A stretch of 64,000 nucleotides of DNA from Mycobacterium vicinigordonae (lineage in GTDB: Bacteria > Actinomycetota > Actinomycetes > Mycobacteriales > Mycobacteriaceae), in assembly GCF_013466425.1 (NCBI RefSeq), contig NZ_CP059165.1:2356001-2420000 (forward strand), read 5' to 3'. The stretch's first letter is position 1, and each line of letters starts with the position of its first letter. A model generated the notes under the pieces. That model made no database searches. It had not been told where the DNA came from and worked only from the letters and a program-made list of their open reading frames with translations. Of this stretch, positions 10,439 to 18,585 are shown one piece after another. The position numbers and the translations under genes were made by a program.

Positions 10439-11035
10439 GTGTCGGGGCAGCCGCAGACGGGTCAAATCGAAGGCCGTGCCCGCATCGCGAACCTCGCCAA
10501 CATCCTGACGCTGTCGCGACTAGTGCTCGTCCCGATCTTCCTGTACGCCCTGTTCTATGGCGACGGACACCACACCTACGCACGAATCGTGGCGTGGGCG
10601 ATCTTCGCCGTCGCCTGCATCACTGACCGGTTCGACGGGTTGCTGGCCCGCAATTACGGGATGGCGACCGAATTCGGCGCGTTCATTGATCCGATCGCCG
10701 ACAAGATCCTCATCGGGTCGGCGCTGATCAGCCTGTCGATGCTGGGCGAGTTGCCGTGGTGGGTGACGGTGGTGATCATGGCCCGCGAATTGGCCATCAC
10801 GGCCTTGCGATTGGCCGTCATTCGTCGAGGCGTCATCCCGGCCAGTTGGGGCGGCAAGCTCAAGACGGTGGTTCAGGCGGTGGCGATCGGCTTGTTCGTG
10901 TTGCCGCTCTCAGGCGCGCTGCATACCGCCGCCGTGGTGGTGATGGGGCTTGCGATCGTGCTCACCTTGGTCACCGGAATCGATTACGTTGCCTCGACGG
11001 TCCGCGAAATTCGGCACACCAGGCAGGCCGGCTAG
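10439..11035 (+). CDS. pgsA3: CDP-diacylglycerol-glycerol-3-phosphate phosphatidyltransferase (PgsA3)
   Basis: This is a 198-residue integral membrane CDP-alcohol phosphatidyltransferase. The signature D-x2-DG-x2-AR-x8-G-x3-D-x3-D is intact (DRFDGLLAR ... EFGAFIDPIADK). About five hydrophobic segments follow. It probably makes phosphatidylglycerol phosphate for anionic phospholipids. GTG 10439 (MSGQPQTGQIEGRARIANLANI) is the first start in frame that leaves the argA start free. It precedes the clgR-pspA stress operon, whose products act at the membrane. Confidence 0.92.
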   Translation: MSGQPQTGQIEGRARIANLANILTLSRLVLVPIFLYALFYGDGHHTYARIVAWAIFAVACITDRFDGLLARNYGMATEFGAFIDPIADKILIGSALISLSMLGELPWWVTVVIMARELAITALRLAVIRRGVIPASWGGKLKTVVQAVAIGLFVLPLSGALHTAAVVVMGLAIVLTLVTGIDYVASTVREIRHTRQAG

Positions 11036-11051
11036 ATTCTGTCGTTCTCGT

Positions 11052-11079
11052 GGGAACCAACTTTGCCTCGATTCGCGTT
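11052..11079 (+). promoter_or_regulatory. SigE/SigH-type promoter of clgR
   Basis: GGGAAC at 11052-11057 and CGTT at 11076-11079 are separated by 18 bases, matching the mycobacterial extracytoplasmic-stress promoter pattern. The clgR start codon lies 58 bases downstream. In M. tuberculosis clgR is transcribed by SigE after envelope stress, so this element is expected. Confidence 0.7.
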
Positions 11080-11136
11080 CTCCTAAAGTCCCATGCTTTC
11101 GTGGGGTGCAGACCTTGACAGATGGAGGAAAGCGCG

Positions 11137-11463
11137 ATGACGTCACTGGTGCGCGAGGTCATTGGCGACGTGCTGCGGGGGGCTCGGACATCTCAGGGCC
11201 GAACGCTGCGCGAAGTGTCCGATTCGGCGCGGGTGAGCCTCGGGTACCTCTCCGAAGTGGAGCGCGGGCGCAAAGAACCCTCCAGCGAGTTGCTCAACTC
11301 GATCTGCGATGCGCTGCAGGTCCCGTTGTCGCAGGTCCTCATCGATGCTGGCGAGCGGATGGCCGGTGAAGAGCGCTGCGCCCGCCGCGAGGCGACCGCC
11401 GCCACCATCGATGCCAGCACCAAGGTCGTCATCCCGCCGGTGGTCGCGCTGGCCGTCGCCTGA
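11137..11463 (+). CDS. clgR: Transcriptional regulator ClgR
   Basis: ClgR activates clp protease genes and its own operon with pspA under envelope stress. The 108-residue protein is an XRE-type helix-turn-helix ([25 protein letters not shown], in segments, about residues 21-48). The C-terminus ends in hydrophobic VALAVA, resembling ssrA-like degrons; ClgR is known to be degraded by Clp. ATG 11137 has a good ribosome binding site (GGAGG at 11123). A stress-sigma promoter lies just upstream, and pspA follows after 129 bases. Confidence 0.94.
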   Translation: MTSLVREVIGDVLRGARTSQGRTLREVSDSARVSLGYLSEVERGRKEPSSELLNSICDALQVPLSQVLIDAGERMAGEERCARREATAATIDASTKVVIPPVVALAVA

Positions 11464-11592
11464 TCGTCCGGCGTACCGCGCCCCGTAGTTCTGCATCATG
11501 GGTGGGGAGATGCGGGCTGACCCACTAAATTGAGCGTCAGGGGTAGCGTTGCGGCCCAACCAGCACACAAGAAGCGAAGGCGGAGCTCACTG

Positions 11593-12417
11593 ATGGCCAA
11601 TCCGTTCGTCAAGGCGTGGAAATACCTCATGGCGCTGTTCAACTCGAAGATTGACGAGCACGCCGACCCCAAAGTGCAGATTCAGCAGGCCATCGAGGAA
11701 GCCCAGCGCACGCATCAAGCGCTGACCCAGCAGGCAGCGCAGGTGATCGGCAACCAGCGTCAGCTCGAGATGCGGCTCAACCGGCAGCTGGCCGACATTG
11801 AGAAGCTGCAGGTCAACGTGCGACAGGCGCTGACTCTGGCCGACCAGGCCACCGCCGCCGGAGATGCCGCTAAGGCCACCGAGTACAACAACGCCGCCGA
11901 GGCGTTCGCGGCGCAGCTGGTGACCGCGGAGCAGAGCGTCGAGGACCTCAAAACCCTGCACGACCAGGCCCTGCAGGCCGCAGGCCAGGCCAAGAAGGCA
12001 GTCGAACGCAACGCGATGGTGCTGCAGCAGAAGATCGCCGAGCGCACCAAGCTGCTCAGCCAGCTCGAGCAGGCCAAGATGCAGGAGCAGGTCAGCGCCT
12101 CGCTGCGGTCGATGAGCGAACTCGCGGCACCGGGCAACACCCCCAGCCTCGACGAGGTCCGGGACAAGATCGAACGGCGGTATGCCAACGCGATCGGTTC
12201 GGCCGAACTCGCGCAGAACTCCGTGCAGGGGCGCATGCTCGAGGTGGAGCAGGCTGGCGTCCAGATGGCCGGGCATTCGCGCCTCGAACAGATCCGCGCC
12301 TCGATGCGCGGCGACGCCCTGCCGGCCGGCGGGACGAGCGCGCCGGGCGTGCCCGCCCCCAATCCCGCTACCGGTGCGGGCGGACCCGTTCCCGAACAGC
12401 CCCGCGGTCAGCAGTAG
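11593..12417 (+). CDS. pspA: Phage-shock protein A homologue (35 kDa antigen)
   Basis: This 274-residue protein is of the PspA/IM30 family, a peripheral membrane protein that stabilises damaged inner membrane. The N-terminal amphipathic segment [16 protein letters not shown] is followed by long coiled coils rich in Gln, Glu and Ala (about residues 20-225). A Gly/Pro-rich tail ends the protein. It sits between clgR and the Rv2743c-like membrane protein, the mycobacterial Psp arrangement in which PspA binds and restrains ClgR. Confidence 0.94.
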   Translation: MANPFVKAWKYLMALFNSKIDEHADPKVQIQQAIEEAQRTHQALTQQAAQVIGNQRQLEMRLNRQLADIEKLQVNVRQALTLADQATAAGDAAKATEYNNAAEAFAAQLVTAEQSVEDLKTLHDQALQAAGQAKKAVERNAMVLQQKIAERTKLLSQLEQAKMQEQVSASLRSMSELAAPGNTPSLDEVRDKIERRYANAIGSAELAQNSVQGRMLEVEQAGVQMAGHSRLEQIRASMRGDALPAGGTSAPGVPAPNPATGAGGPVPEQPRGQQ

Positions 12418-12431
12418 GCGAGCCGTCCGAG

Positions 12432-13253
12432 ATGGCCCCGAAGTCGAATCAACGTACGCAGTGGCGGGCGCTGCTGCAGCGTGGATTCGATACCTTTGCC
12501 GATTTGACCGGCCTGGTCGCGCAGAAGATTAACGCGGTGACCGATCCGCGGGCCCGGATGCTGCGCCGGCGCCGCCGCGCGCTGCGCTGGGCCTGGATCT
12601 TTACCTTCGGGTGCCTGTTTTGGGCCGCGGTGACGGCGGGACTGGCTGCCTGGGGTTGGTTCACGCTGCTGCTGCAGATCACCGGTGCGATCGCGGTCAT
12701 CATGGTGATTCCCGCGACCCTGCTGTTCTTCCGCTACCGCTGGTTGAAAGCCGAACCATTGCCGTCCCAGCGGCTGACCAGCATCCGGCGGCTACCGGCT
12801 CCGGGGTCCGCCGCCCGGCCGGCGATGTACGCGCTGGGCGCCTCCGAGCGAGGGTTCTTTTCACTGCTGGGCGTGATAGAGCGCGGGGCACTGCTGCCCG
12901 ACGGGGAGATCGCCGACCTGACCGCTGCCGCTAACCGGACATCGGCGGCGATGGGCGCCACCGCCGCGCAGGTGGTGTCGATGGAACGGGCCGCGCACAC
13001 GTCTGATTCGTCGCGGGAGTACCTGGTGCCGACCATCAACGCCTACACCGCGCAGCTGGCCGCCGGCGTGCGCCAGTACAACGAAATGGTTACTGCCGCA
13101 GCACAATTGGTATCGGCAGCGAACGGTGACGGTTCGGGCGATTTCGTTTCGCTCACCCAGCAGCGGTACCGCGAGGAACTCGCCGGCGCGACCGACCGGC
13201 TGGCCGCTTGGGCGCAGGCGTTCGACGAACTCGGCGGGCTGCGCCGAGCCTGA
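12432..13253 (+). CDS. Psp-system integral membrane protein (Rv2743c-like)
   Basis: This is a 273-residue protein. A basic N-terminus (MLRRRRRALR) leads into two close transmembrane segments at about residues 55-100 and then a soluble, Ala-rich helical domain. In M. tuberculosis the orthologue partners PspA and ClgR to sense and repair membrane stress. It begins 14 bases after pspA and is surely co-transcribed. The next gene is convergent and ends 11 bases away, so the extra Rv2742c gene of M. tuberculosis is not present at this place. Confidence 0.88.
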   Translation: MAPKSNQRTQWRALLQRGFDTFADLTGLVAQKINAVTDPRARMLRRRRRALRWAWIFTFGCLFWAAVTAGLAAWGWFTLLLQITGAIAVIMVIPATLLFFRYRWLKAEPLPSQRLTSIRRLPAPGSAARPAMYALGASERGFFSLLGVIERGALLPDGEIADLTAAANRTSAAMGATAAQVVSMERAAHTSDSSREYLVPTINAYTAQLAAGVRQYNEMVTAAAQLVSAANGDGSGDFVSLTQQRYREELAGATDRLAAWAQAFDELGGLRRA

Positions 13254-13264
13254 TCCGAACGGCG

Positions 13265-13696
13265 TTACAGCGTCGGGCGCAGCGACGGGATGACCATCCC
13301 GGCCACACCGCGCAGTGTCGCCTTGAGCATGTCGAAGACGTCGAAGTAGTCGCGCCACAGCGTGATTCGCCCGTTGCGCACCTCGAACACCCCGCACACC
13401 CAGAACTGAATCCGCAGCGGCCCGAAGACCAGGACATCGGTGCGTTCGGTGAGCACCGCGTCACCGTCGGCGGCCACCCGGTGGAATTTCACCTCGAAAC
13501 CCATCCGGCCCTGCATCTTGCGGAACAGTTTCACCACGCGGCGACCGCCGCGAATCGTCGAAAACCCGACATTCTCGTAAACGAGGTTGTCGTCAAGGGC
13601 GGCGTCCACGGTCTCGAAATCCTGATCCTGTAGCGCATACAAGAATCCCTCGACCGTGCGAATGTTGTCATTGGTTGTCTGTGTCAGCTCGGTCAT
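13265..13696 (-). CDS. ephG: Limonene-1,2-epoxide hydrolase family protein EphG
   Basis: This 143-residue protein has the compact SnoaL-like alpha+beta barrel of limonene epoxide hydrolases. Conserved segments include VEGFLYALQDQDFETVDAALDD (in part), RGGRRVVKLF and ITLWRDYFDVFDM, holding the Asp/Arg pair expected for one-step epoxide hydration. The M. tuberculosis orthologue Rv2740 hydrolyses epoxides of lipid or sterol type. I chose ATG 13696 (MTELTQTT), since upstream codons overlap the divergent glycosyltransferase gene and do not look like the family. Confidence 0.9.
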   Translation of the reverse strand: MTELTQTTNDNIRTVEGFLYALQDQDFETVDAALDDNLVYENVGFSTIRGGRRVVKLFRKMQGRMGFEVKFHRVAADGDAVLTERTDVLVFGPLRIQFWVCGVFEVRNGRITLWRDYFDVFDMLKATLRGVAGMVIPSLRPTL

Positions 13697-13739
13697 GGTT
13701 GCCAGCGTAGGCGAGTCCGGTTGTGGCAGGGTAGGGCCG

Positions 13740-14906
13740 ATGCGCGTCGCCGTGGTAGCCGGACCGGATCCCGGGCACTCGTTTCCGGCGATCGCGCTGT
13801 GCCAGCAATTCCGTGCGGCCGGTGACACCCCCACGCTTCTGACCGGCGTCGAATGGCTACAGGCCGCCGGTGCGGTCGGGATCAATGCCGTCGAGCTGGA
13901 CGGTCTGGTGGCGACCGACGAGGACGAGGACGCCGGCGCCAGGATTCACCGGCGGGCGGCGCGGATGGCGCAGCTCATTGCGCCGACGTTGCGAGAGTTG
14001 GCGCCCGATCTGGTGGTGTCCGACGTCATCACCTCGGGTGGCGGCATGGCCGCAGAGCTGCTGGGCATTCCGTGGGTCGAACTCAACCCGCATCCGCTCT
14101 ACCTGCCGTCGAAGGGGCTGCCACCGATCGGCAGCGGGCTGGCGCCGGGCGCCGGAGTTCGCGGTCGCCTGCGAGACGCCGTGATGCGCGCGCTGACGGC
14201 GCGGTCGGTGCGTGCGGGTCTGCGCCAGCGTGCCGCCGTGCGGCTCGAAATAGGACTGCCGGCCGACGATCCCGGGCCGTTGCGGCGGCTGATCGCCACG
14301 CTGCCGGCTTTGGAGGTGCCGCGTCCCGACTGGCCGGACGAAGCCGTAGTAGTAGGTCCGCTGCACTTTGAGCCGACCAAGCAGGTGCTGCAGATCCCTG
14401 CGGGATCGGGGCCGGTGGTGATGGTGGCACCGTCCACCGCGGCGACCGGCACCGTCGGGCTGGCCGAGCTGGCACTGGAAACCTTGATTCCGGGCGACAC
14501 CCTGCCGGAAGGTGCGCGGCTGGTGGTGTCGCGCCTCGGCGGGGCTGACCTCACGCTGCCGCCGTGGGCGGTGGCGGGGTTAGGCCGGCAGGACGAGCTG
14601 CTGGCCCACACCGACCTAGTGGTCGGCGGAGGTGGACATGGTCTAGTGGCCAAGGCCTTGCTGGCCGCGGTGCCGCTGGTGGTGGTACCCGGAGGTGGCG
14701 ATCAGTGGGAGATGGCCAACCGGGTGGTGCGCCAGGGCAGCGGGCGGCTTGTCCGCCCGCTGACCGCCCAGGCGCTCGTATCCGCGGTCGGCGAGGTGCT
14801 GGGGTCGCCGGGGTATCGCGAGGCCGCGCGGCGAGCTGCCGACAGCGGTGCGCAGGTGGCCGACCCGGTGCGGGTATGCCACGAAGCGCTTGCGTTGGCC
14901 GGGTAG
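13740..14906 (+). CDS. Glycosyltransferase, UGT/MGT-like (Rv2739c-like)
   Basis: This is a 388-residue GT-B fold protein. The N-terminal domain opens with VAVVAGPDPGHSFPAIALC, typical of the family's acceptor domain. The C-terminal domain holds GLGRQDELLAHTDLVVGGGGHG and VVPGGGDQWEMANRV, resembling the sugar-nucleotide binding region of macrolide and flavonoid glycosyltransferases. The acceptor is unknown. ATG 13740 gives the same length as the M. tuberculosis protein. The DUF3046 gene follows after 22 bases. Confidence 0.85.
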   Translation: MRVAVVAGPDPGHSFPAIALCQQFRAAGDTPTLLTGVEWLQAAGAVGINAVELDGLVATDEDEDAGARIHRRAARMAQLIAPTLRELAPDLVVSDVITSGGGMAAELLGIPWVELNPHPLYLPSKGLPPIGSGLAPGAGVRGRLRDAVMRALTARSVRAGLRQRAAVRLEIGLPADDPGPLRRLIATLPALEVPRPDWPDEAVVVGPLHFEPTKQVLQIPAGSGPVVMVAPSTAATGTVGLAELALETLIPGDTLPEGARLVVSRLGGADLTLPPWAVAGLGRQDELLAHTDLVVGGGGHGLVAKALLAAVPLVVVPGGGDQWEMANRVVRQGSGRLVRPLTAQALVSAVGEVLGSPGYREAARRAADSGAQVADPVRVCHEALALAG

Positions 14907-14928
14907 CGGGCTGGGTATCTTGGCTGGC

Positions 14929-15123
14929 GTGCGGCTGACGGAGTTCAACGAGCGCGTGGTGTTGCGCTTTGGTGCCGCCTACGGCGCGTCGGTACTGGTC
15001 GACCACGTTTTGACCGGGTTCGGCGGGCGCACGGCCGCGCAGGCGATCGAGGACGGGGTAGAGCCGCGGGATGTGTGGCGAGCGTTGTGCGCGGACTTCG
15101 ACGTGCCGCGCGATCAGTGGTGA
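14929..15123 (+). CDS. DUF3046 small conserved protein (Rv2738c-like)
   Basis: This is a 64-residue protein found upstream of recA in actinobacteria. It begins at GTG 14929 (RLTEFNERV) and contains the conserved GGRTAAQAIEDGVEPRDVWRALC. Its function is unknown. Conservation next to recA-recX suggests a housekeeping role. Confidence 0.88.
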   Translation: MRLTEFNERVVLRFGAAYGASVLVDHVLTGFGGRTAAQAIEDGVEPRDVWRALCADFDVPRDQW

Positions 15124-15199
15124 TGTCGGGGTCTGGCTGTTAGCCCCAAGGACGCCGAAGGGTCACGGCGACGTGACATTCGGCGCTAGACCGAGCCGC

Positions 15200-15847
15200 T
15201 TACAGCGCGCAATCACCGCATTTGCCACCGGCGGGAACGCGATAGTAGAGGCAGCAACTGTTGCGCCGGAAGCCCAGATCGGGACCGACGATCTCGCCGG
15301 TTCCGGCTAGTTCGCCGGTATCCAGCAGGGCGACGGTCATGCGGGTGATCGGTCCGCGGAGGTCAGGCCGTGCCGCGAGCAGCATTCTCGCGGTTCCGGC
15401 GAGTGCGGAGGCGATATTGCCGTAGCGCAGACCGGGGGCCAGGTCGGCTCGAAGACCGGCTGCGACTCGCTCCATATGGTCCTGCACGACGACGCGGTAC
15501 AGGAGTTCGGGTGCGGGCGGTGCGGTTTCGCCGACGGGTTCGGGTAGGCGCAGTTGGGCGCTGCCGTCGGCCCGTTGCAGGTCGGTCAGGTCGGGCAGCA
15601 CGCCGTGGGCCAGCACACAGGCCAACACGGGCGACCATAGCCGGGCGGCGTGGCCCAGGTGCACCAGTGAAGTGCCGATTCGGGGCTCGGGGCTGGCCAG
15701 GCGGGCGTTGGTCGCCTCGATCAGATCGGTGAAGCCGTCGGCGTAGGACGTGGTGACGGGGTGCCATCCCGATGGGTCGCCGCCCACTGTTACCGCGAAA
15801 AAACCTCCGTACCCGGAGATTTCGGCGAGCTGTGCGGAGATGTCCAT
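15200..15847 (-). CDS. (2Fe-2S)-binding protein, FhuF-like siderophore-iron reductase
   Basis: This is a 215-residue protein. The C-terminus has the FhuF cysteine signature CC-x10-C-x2-C ([16 protein letters not shown], residues about 197-212), which ligates a [2Fe-2S] cluster. Proteins of this type reduce ferric siderophores or cytoplasmic iron. The central helical region is divergent. From memory M. tuberculosis has only a short Cys-rich fragment here (Rv2737A), so this appears to be the intact version. It is divergent from recA, and the recA SOS box lies 69 bases upstream of its start. Confidence 0.82.
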   Translation of the reverse strand: MDISAQLAEISGYGGFFAVTVGGDPSGWHPVTTSYADGFTDLIEATNARLASPEPRIGTSLVHLGHAARLWSPVLACVLAHGVLPDLTDLQRADGSAQLRLPEPVGETAPPAPELLYRVVVQDHMERVAAGLRADLAPGLRYGNIASALAGTARMLLAARPDLRGPITRMTVALLDTGELAGTGEIVGPDLGFRRNSCCLYYRVPAGGKCGDCAL

Positions 15848-15916
15848 GTGTCTTCTGTCGGCATGCTATCGGCCGATACCGGACGAAACAGACCCGCGCG
15901 GCGTGTCGAACTTGAG

Positions 15917-15932
15917 TCGAACAGATGTTCGG
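15917..15932. promoter_or_regulatory. SOS box (LexA operator) of recA
   Basis: TCGAACAGATGTTCGG differs from the mycobacterial LexA consensus TCGAAC-N4-GTTCGA at one base. A -10-like TACTGT follows at 15934-15939. It lies 105 bases upstream of the recA start. Confidence 0.85.
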
Positions 15933-16037
15933 CTACTGTGGTGGCATTCGGAGATCTCGACTTGTCGGTGGCTCTCTCTAGTGTCACAGCCAACCGACCA
16001 ACACCGGTCACCGAACACCGACAACAGGAGAGGCACC

Positions 16038-17078
16038 ATGGCACAAGCCCCTGATCGCGAGAAGGCTCTCGAACTGGCGATGGCCCAGATCGAAAAGAGT
16101 TACGGCAAAGGCTCGGTGATGCGCCTCGGTGACGAGGTGCGTCAGCCGATTTCGGTCATCCCGACGGGGTCCATCGCGCTGGACGTCGCCCTGGGCATCG
16201 GCGGCCTGCCCCGTGGCCGGGTCATCGAAATCTACGGCCCGGAGTCCTCGGGTAAGACCACCGTGGCCCTGCATGCGGTGGCCAACGCCCAGGCCGCTGG
16301 CGGAGTCGCGGCGTTCATCGACGCCGAACACGCGCTAGACCCGGATTACGCCAAGAAGCTCGGCGTCGACACTGATTCGCTGTTGGTCAGTCAGCCTGAC
16401 ACGGGGGAGCAGGCGCTCGAGATCGCCGACATGCTGATCCGCTCGGGTGCGCTGGACATCCTGGTCATCGACTCGGTGGCCGCACTGGTGCCGCGCGCGG
16501 AGCTCGAAGGCGAGATGGGGGACAGCCACGTCGGGTTGCAGGCCCGTCTGATGAGCCAGGCGTTGCGGAAAATGACTGGCGCGCTCAATAATTCGGGCAC
16601 CACCGCGATCTTCATCAACCAGCTGCGCGAAAAGATCGGCGTGATGTTCGGGAGTCCTGAGACGACGACCGGCGGTAAAGCGCTGAAGTTCTACGCGTCG
16701 GTGCGCATGGATGTGCGGCGGATCGAGACGCTCAAGGACGGGACCAATGCCGTCGGTAACCGCACCCGGGTCAAGATCGTCAAGAACAAAGTGTCGCCGC
16801 CGTTCAAGCAGGCCGAGTTCGACATTCTCTACGGCAGGGGTATCAGCAGGGAAGGCTCACTGATCGACATGGGAGTCGACCAGGGCTTCATCCGCAAGGC
16901 CGGGGCCTGGTTCACCTACGAGGGCGAACAGCTCGGCCAGGGCAAGGAGAACGCCCGCAACTTCCTGTTGGAGAACGGCGAAGTGGCCAACGAGATCGAG
17001 AAGAAAATCAAGGAAAAGCTCGGCATTGGTGCAGTGGTGACCGATGACAGCGTCCTGCCCGCCCCCGTCGACTTCTGA
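16038..17078 (+). CDS. recA: Recombinase RecA, without intein
   Basis: RecA forms filaments on single-stranded DNA, drives strand exchange and triggers LexA cleavage. The 346-residue protein has Walker A GPESSGKT (about residues 67-74), Walker [10 protein letters not shown] and the L2-loop region [18 protein letters not shown]. The start ATG 16038 follows a strong ribosome binding site (AGGAG). The M. tuberculosis intein site (before residue 252) is here uninterrupted KNK|VSPP with Val in place of the splicing Cys. recX overlaps its last 35 bases. Confidence 0.98.
   Translation: MAQAPDREKALELAMAQIEKSYGKGSVMRLGDEVRQPISVIPTGSIALDVALGIGGLPRGRVIEIYGPESSGKTTVALHAVANAQAAGGVAAFIDAEHALDPDYAKKLGVDTDSLLVSQPDTGEQALEIADMLIRSGALDILVIDSVAALVPRAELEGEMGDSHVGLQARLMSQALRKMTGALNNSGTTAIFINQLREKIGVMFGSPETTTGGKALKFYASVRMDVRRIETLKDGTNAVGNRTRVKIVKNKVSPPFKQAEFDILYGRGISREGSLIDMGVDQGFIRKAGAWFTYEGEQLGQGKENARNFLLENGEVANEIEKKIKEKLGIGAVVTDDSVLPAPVDF
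16782..16799 (+). other. Unoccupied RecA intein site
   Basis: Codons for KNKVSP mark the position where the M. tuberculosis RecA intein is inserted, before residue 252. That extein has Cys there, needed for splicing; this gene has Val. No intein sequence or scar is visible. Confidence 0.75.
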
Positions 17079-17568
17079 GTCGTCTCGCCGCGATGAGCAG
17101 GCGCGGGCCGTGTGCTTGCGCTTGCTCACCGCACGAGCGCGCACCAGAGCCGAACTGGCCGGTCAGCTAACCAAGAAGGGTTATCCCGACGACGTCAGCA
17201 ACCGGGTACTCGACCGGCTGGCCGCCGTGGGCCTGGTCGACGACGCAGACTTCGCCGAGCAGTGGGTGCGGTCCCGGCGGACGAACGCGGGCAAGAGTAA
17301 GCGTGCGTTGGCCGCCGAGCTGCGCACCAAAGGCGTCGACAACGAGGTGATCAGCGGGGTACTCGGCGGGATCGATGCCGGTGCCGAGCGGGCGCAAGCC
17401 GAGCAGCTGGTGCGGACTCGGCTGCGTCGCGAGTTGCTGGGCGACGACGACACCAAGCTGACCCGCAGGTTGGTCGGGATGCTGGCCCGCCGCGGGTACA
17501 GCCAGACCGTCGCATGCGAGGCGGTGCTGGCCGAGTTGGCTGCCGAACGGGAGCGTCGGCGGGTCTAG
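17044..17568 (+). CDS. recX: Regulatory protein RecX
   Basis: RecX binds RecA filaments and limits strand exchange and ATPase activity. The 174-residue protein has three tandem three-helix repeats ([41 protein letters not shown] in part, and [16 protein letters not shown]). It starts at ATG 17044 inside recA, overlapping by 35 bases in another frame, as in M. tuberculosis. The two genes share the SOS-controlled message. Confidence 0.95.
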   Translation: MTASCPPPSTSESSRRDEQARAVCLRLLTARARTRAELAGQLTKKGYPDDVSNRVLDRLAAVGLVDDADFAEQWVRSRRTNAGKSKRALAAELRTKGVDNEVISGVLGGIDAGAERAQAEQLVRTRLRRELLGDDDTKLTRRLVGMLARRGYSQTVACEAVLAELAAERERRRV

Positions 17569-17598
17569 CCGCCACGCTTTACTCCGTGCCGCCGGGAC

Positions 17599-18486
17599 TT
17601 AGTCCGCGGCGGGTTGTCGAACGAACGCGGTCGCGTTCTGCTCTGCCCAGCGTCCAAACGAAATCGGTTCGCGGCCGAGAACCGACGCGACAGTCGTGGT
17701 GACACCGGCGAGCCGGCCGGCCCGGATTGCCTGGAAGATGCCAAGCCGGGCTTGGATCAGGGGCTCCGGGGTGCCCCATGCGGCCTGCTGACGATGATCC
17801 TCGGCCGGGGATATCGACTGGAAGCTGAGTTCTCGCCCAATGGTCGCACCGACTATGGCGGTCATCTCGGCGAAGTTCAGGGCTTCGGGCCCGGTGATTG
17901 GCAGCGACCGCCCCACGTAGTCGGGGTTGACCATCGCCTCGACAACGACGGCAGCGATGTCATCGGAATGGATGAACGGAATCCTGCCCTCGCCGGCGCA
18001 GCAGCTGACCACTCCTTGGGCTCTGATCGACGCTGCCCAGTTCAGAAAGTTGTCCATGAAACCGGACGGCTGGACGAAGGTGAACCCCAGCCCGCTGTTG
18101 CGGATCGCAGCTTCCCCTTCCTGGTGCCAAGCACCTGTTCCGACGCCGGGCCCAACGTCGTACGTGGATAGCTTCACCACCGTTCGCACCCCGGCCCGCC
18201 TCGCGATCTCGGCGGCGTTCTGATCGACCTTGGCAAGGTCTGGACCCGCGGTCACCAAGAACAACACAGTGACGCCCTCCAGCGCCTGTGACAACGAGGC
18301 CGAATCGGTGAGATCGCCGATTCGGGCATCAACGCCGTCTCCAAAGATCCCCCGAGCCTTATCGCGGTCGCGGACAAAGACACGGGTTCGCTCGCCCCGC
18401 CGAACAAGTTCCGTGGCCACCCGGCGGCCAATGTTGCCGGTAGCTCCCGTGACCAAATGCGAAAGCCCGACCCTATTTTCGCGCAT
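17599..18486 (-). CDS. NmrA-like atypical short-chain dehydrogenase / NAD(P)-binding protein
   Basis: This is a 295-residue protein with the Rossmann motif LVTGATGNIGRRVA (about residues 11-24), DLTDSASL and a C-terminal NmrA-type substrate region. The tyrosine-lysine pair of classical SDRs is not evident, fitting NmrA/TMR or NAD(P)H:quinone oxidoreductase 2-like proteins. The substrate is unknown; redox sensing or quinone reduction are plausible. It is divergent from an Lrp/AsnC-type gene with a palindrome between them. I know of no orthologue here in M. tuberculosis. Confidence 0.83.
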   Translation of the reverse strand: MRENRVGLSHLVTGATGNIGRRVATELVRRGERTRVFVRDRDKARGIFGDGVDARIGDLTDSASLSQALEGVTVLFLVTAGPDLAKVDQNAAEIARRAGVRTVVKLSTYDVGPGVGTGAWHQEGEAAIRNSGLGFTFVQPSGFMDNFLNWAASIRAQGVVSCCAGEGRIPFIHSDDIAAVVVEAMVNPDYVGRSLPITGPEALNFAEMTAIVGATIGRELSFQSISPAEDHRQQAAWGTPEPLIQARLGIFQAIRAGRLAGVTTTVASVLGREPISFGRWAEQNATAFVRQPAAD

Positions 18487-18542
18487 TTCTTGCTCCTGTC
18501 GTGACGTCCCTGGTTCGGCAAGTCTCGGGCGCTACGGCGGAA

Positions 18543-18558
18543 AGCAATATCAATTGCT
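18543..18558. promoter_or_regulatory. Palindrome AGCAATATCAATTGCT, candidate Lrp-type operator
   Basis: AGCAAT and ATTGCT form perfect 6-base arms around ATCA in the 99-base gap between the divergent NmrA and Lrp/AsnC genes. A second small symmetric element (GGAA-AA-TTCC) lies at 18570-18579. The AT-rich dyad fits an Lrp/AsnC binding site able to control both genes. The binding is inferred. Confidence 0.5.
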
Positions 18559-18585
18559 GTCAAGTAGCAGGAAAATTCCGCAATA

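Noticed and set aside
12611..12934. Possible Rv2742c-like frame inside the Rv2743c-like gene
   Set aside because: It is an Arg-rich overlapping frame with no start signal, and I cannot tell it from a shadow frame.
13697..13885. N-terminal extension of EphG
   Set aside because: It overlaps the start of the glycosyltransferase gene and lacks similarity to epoxide hydrolases; ATG 13696 fits the family length.
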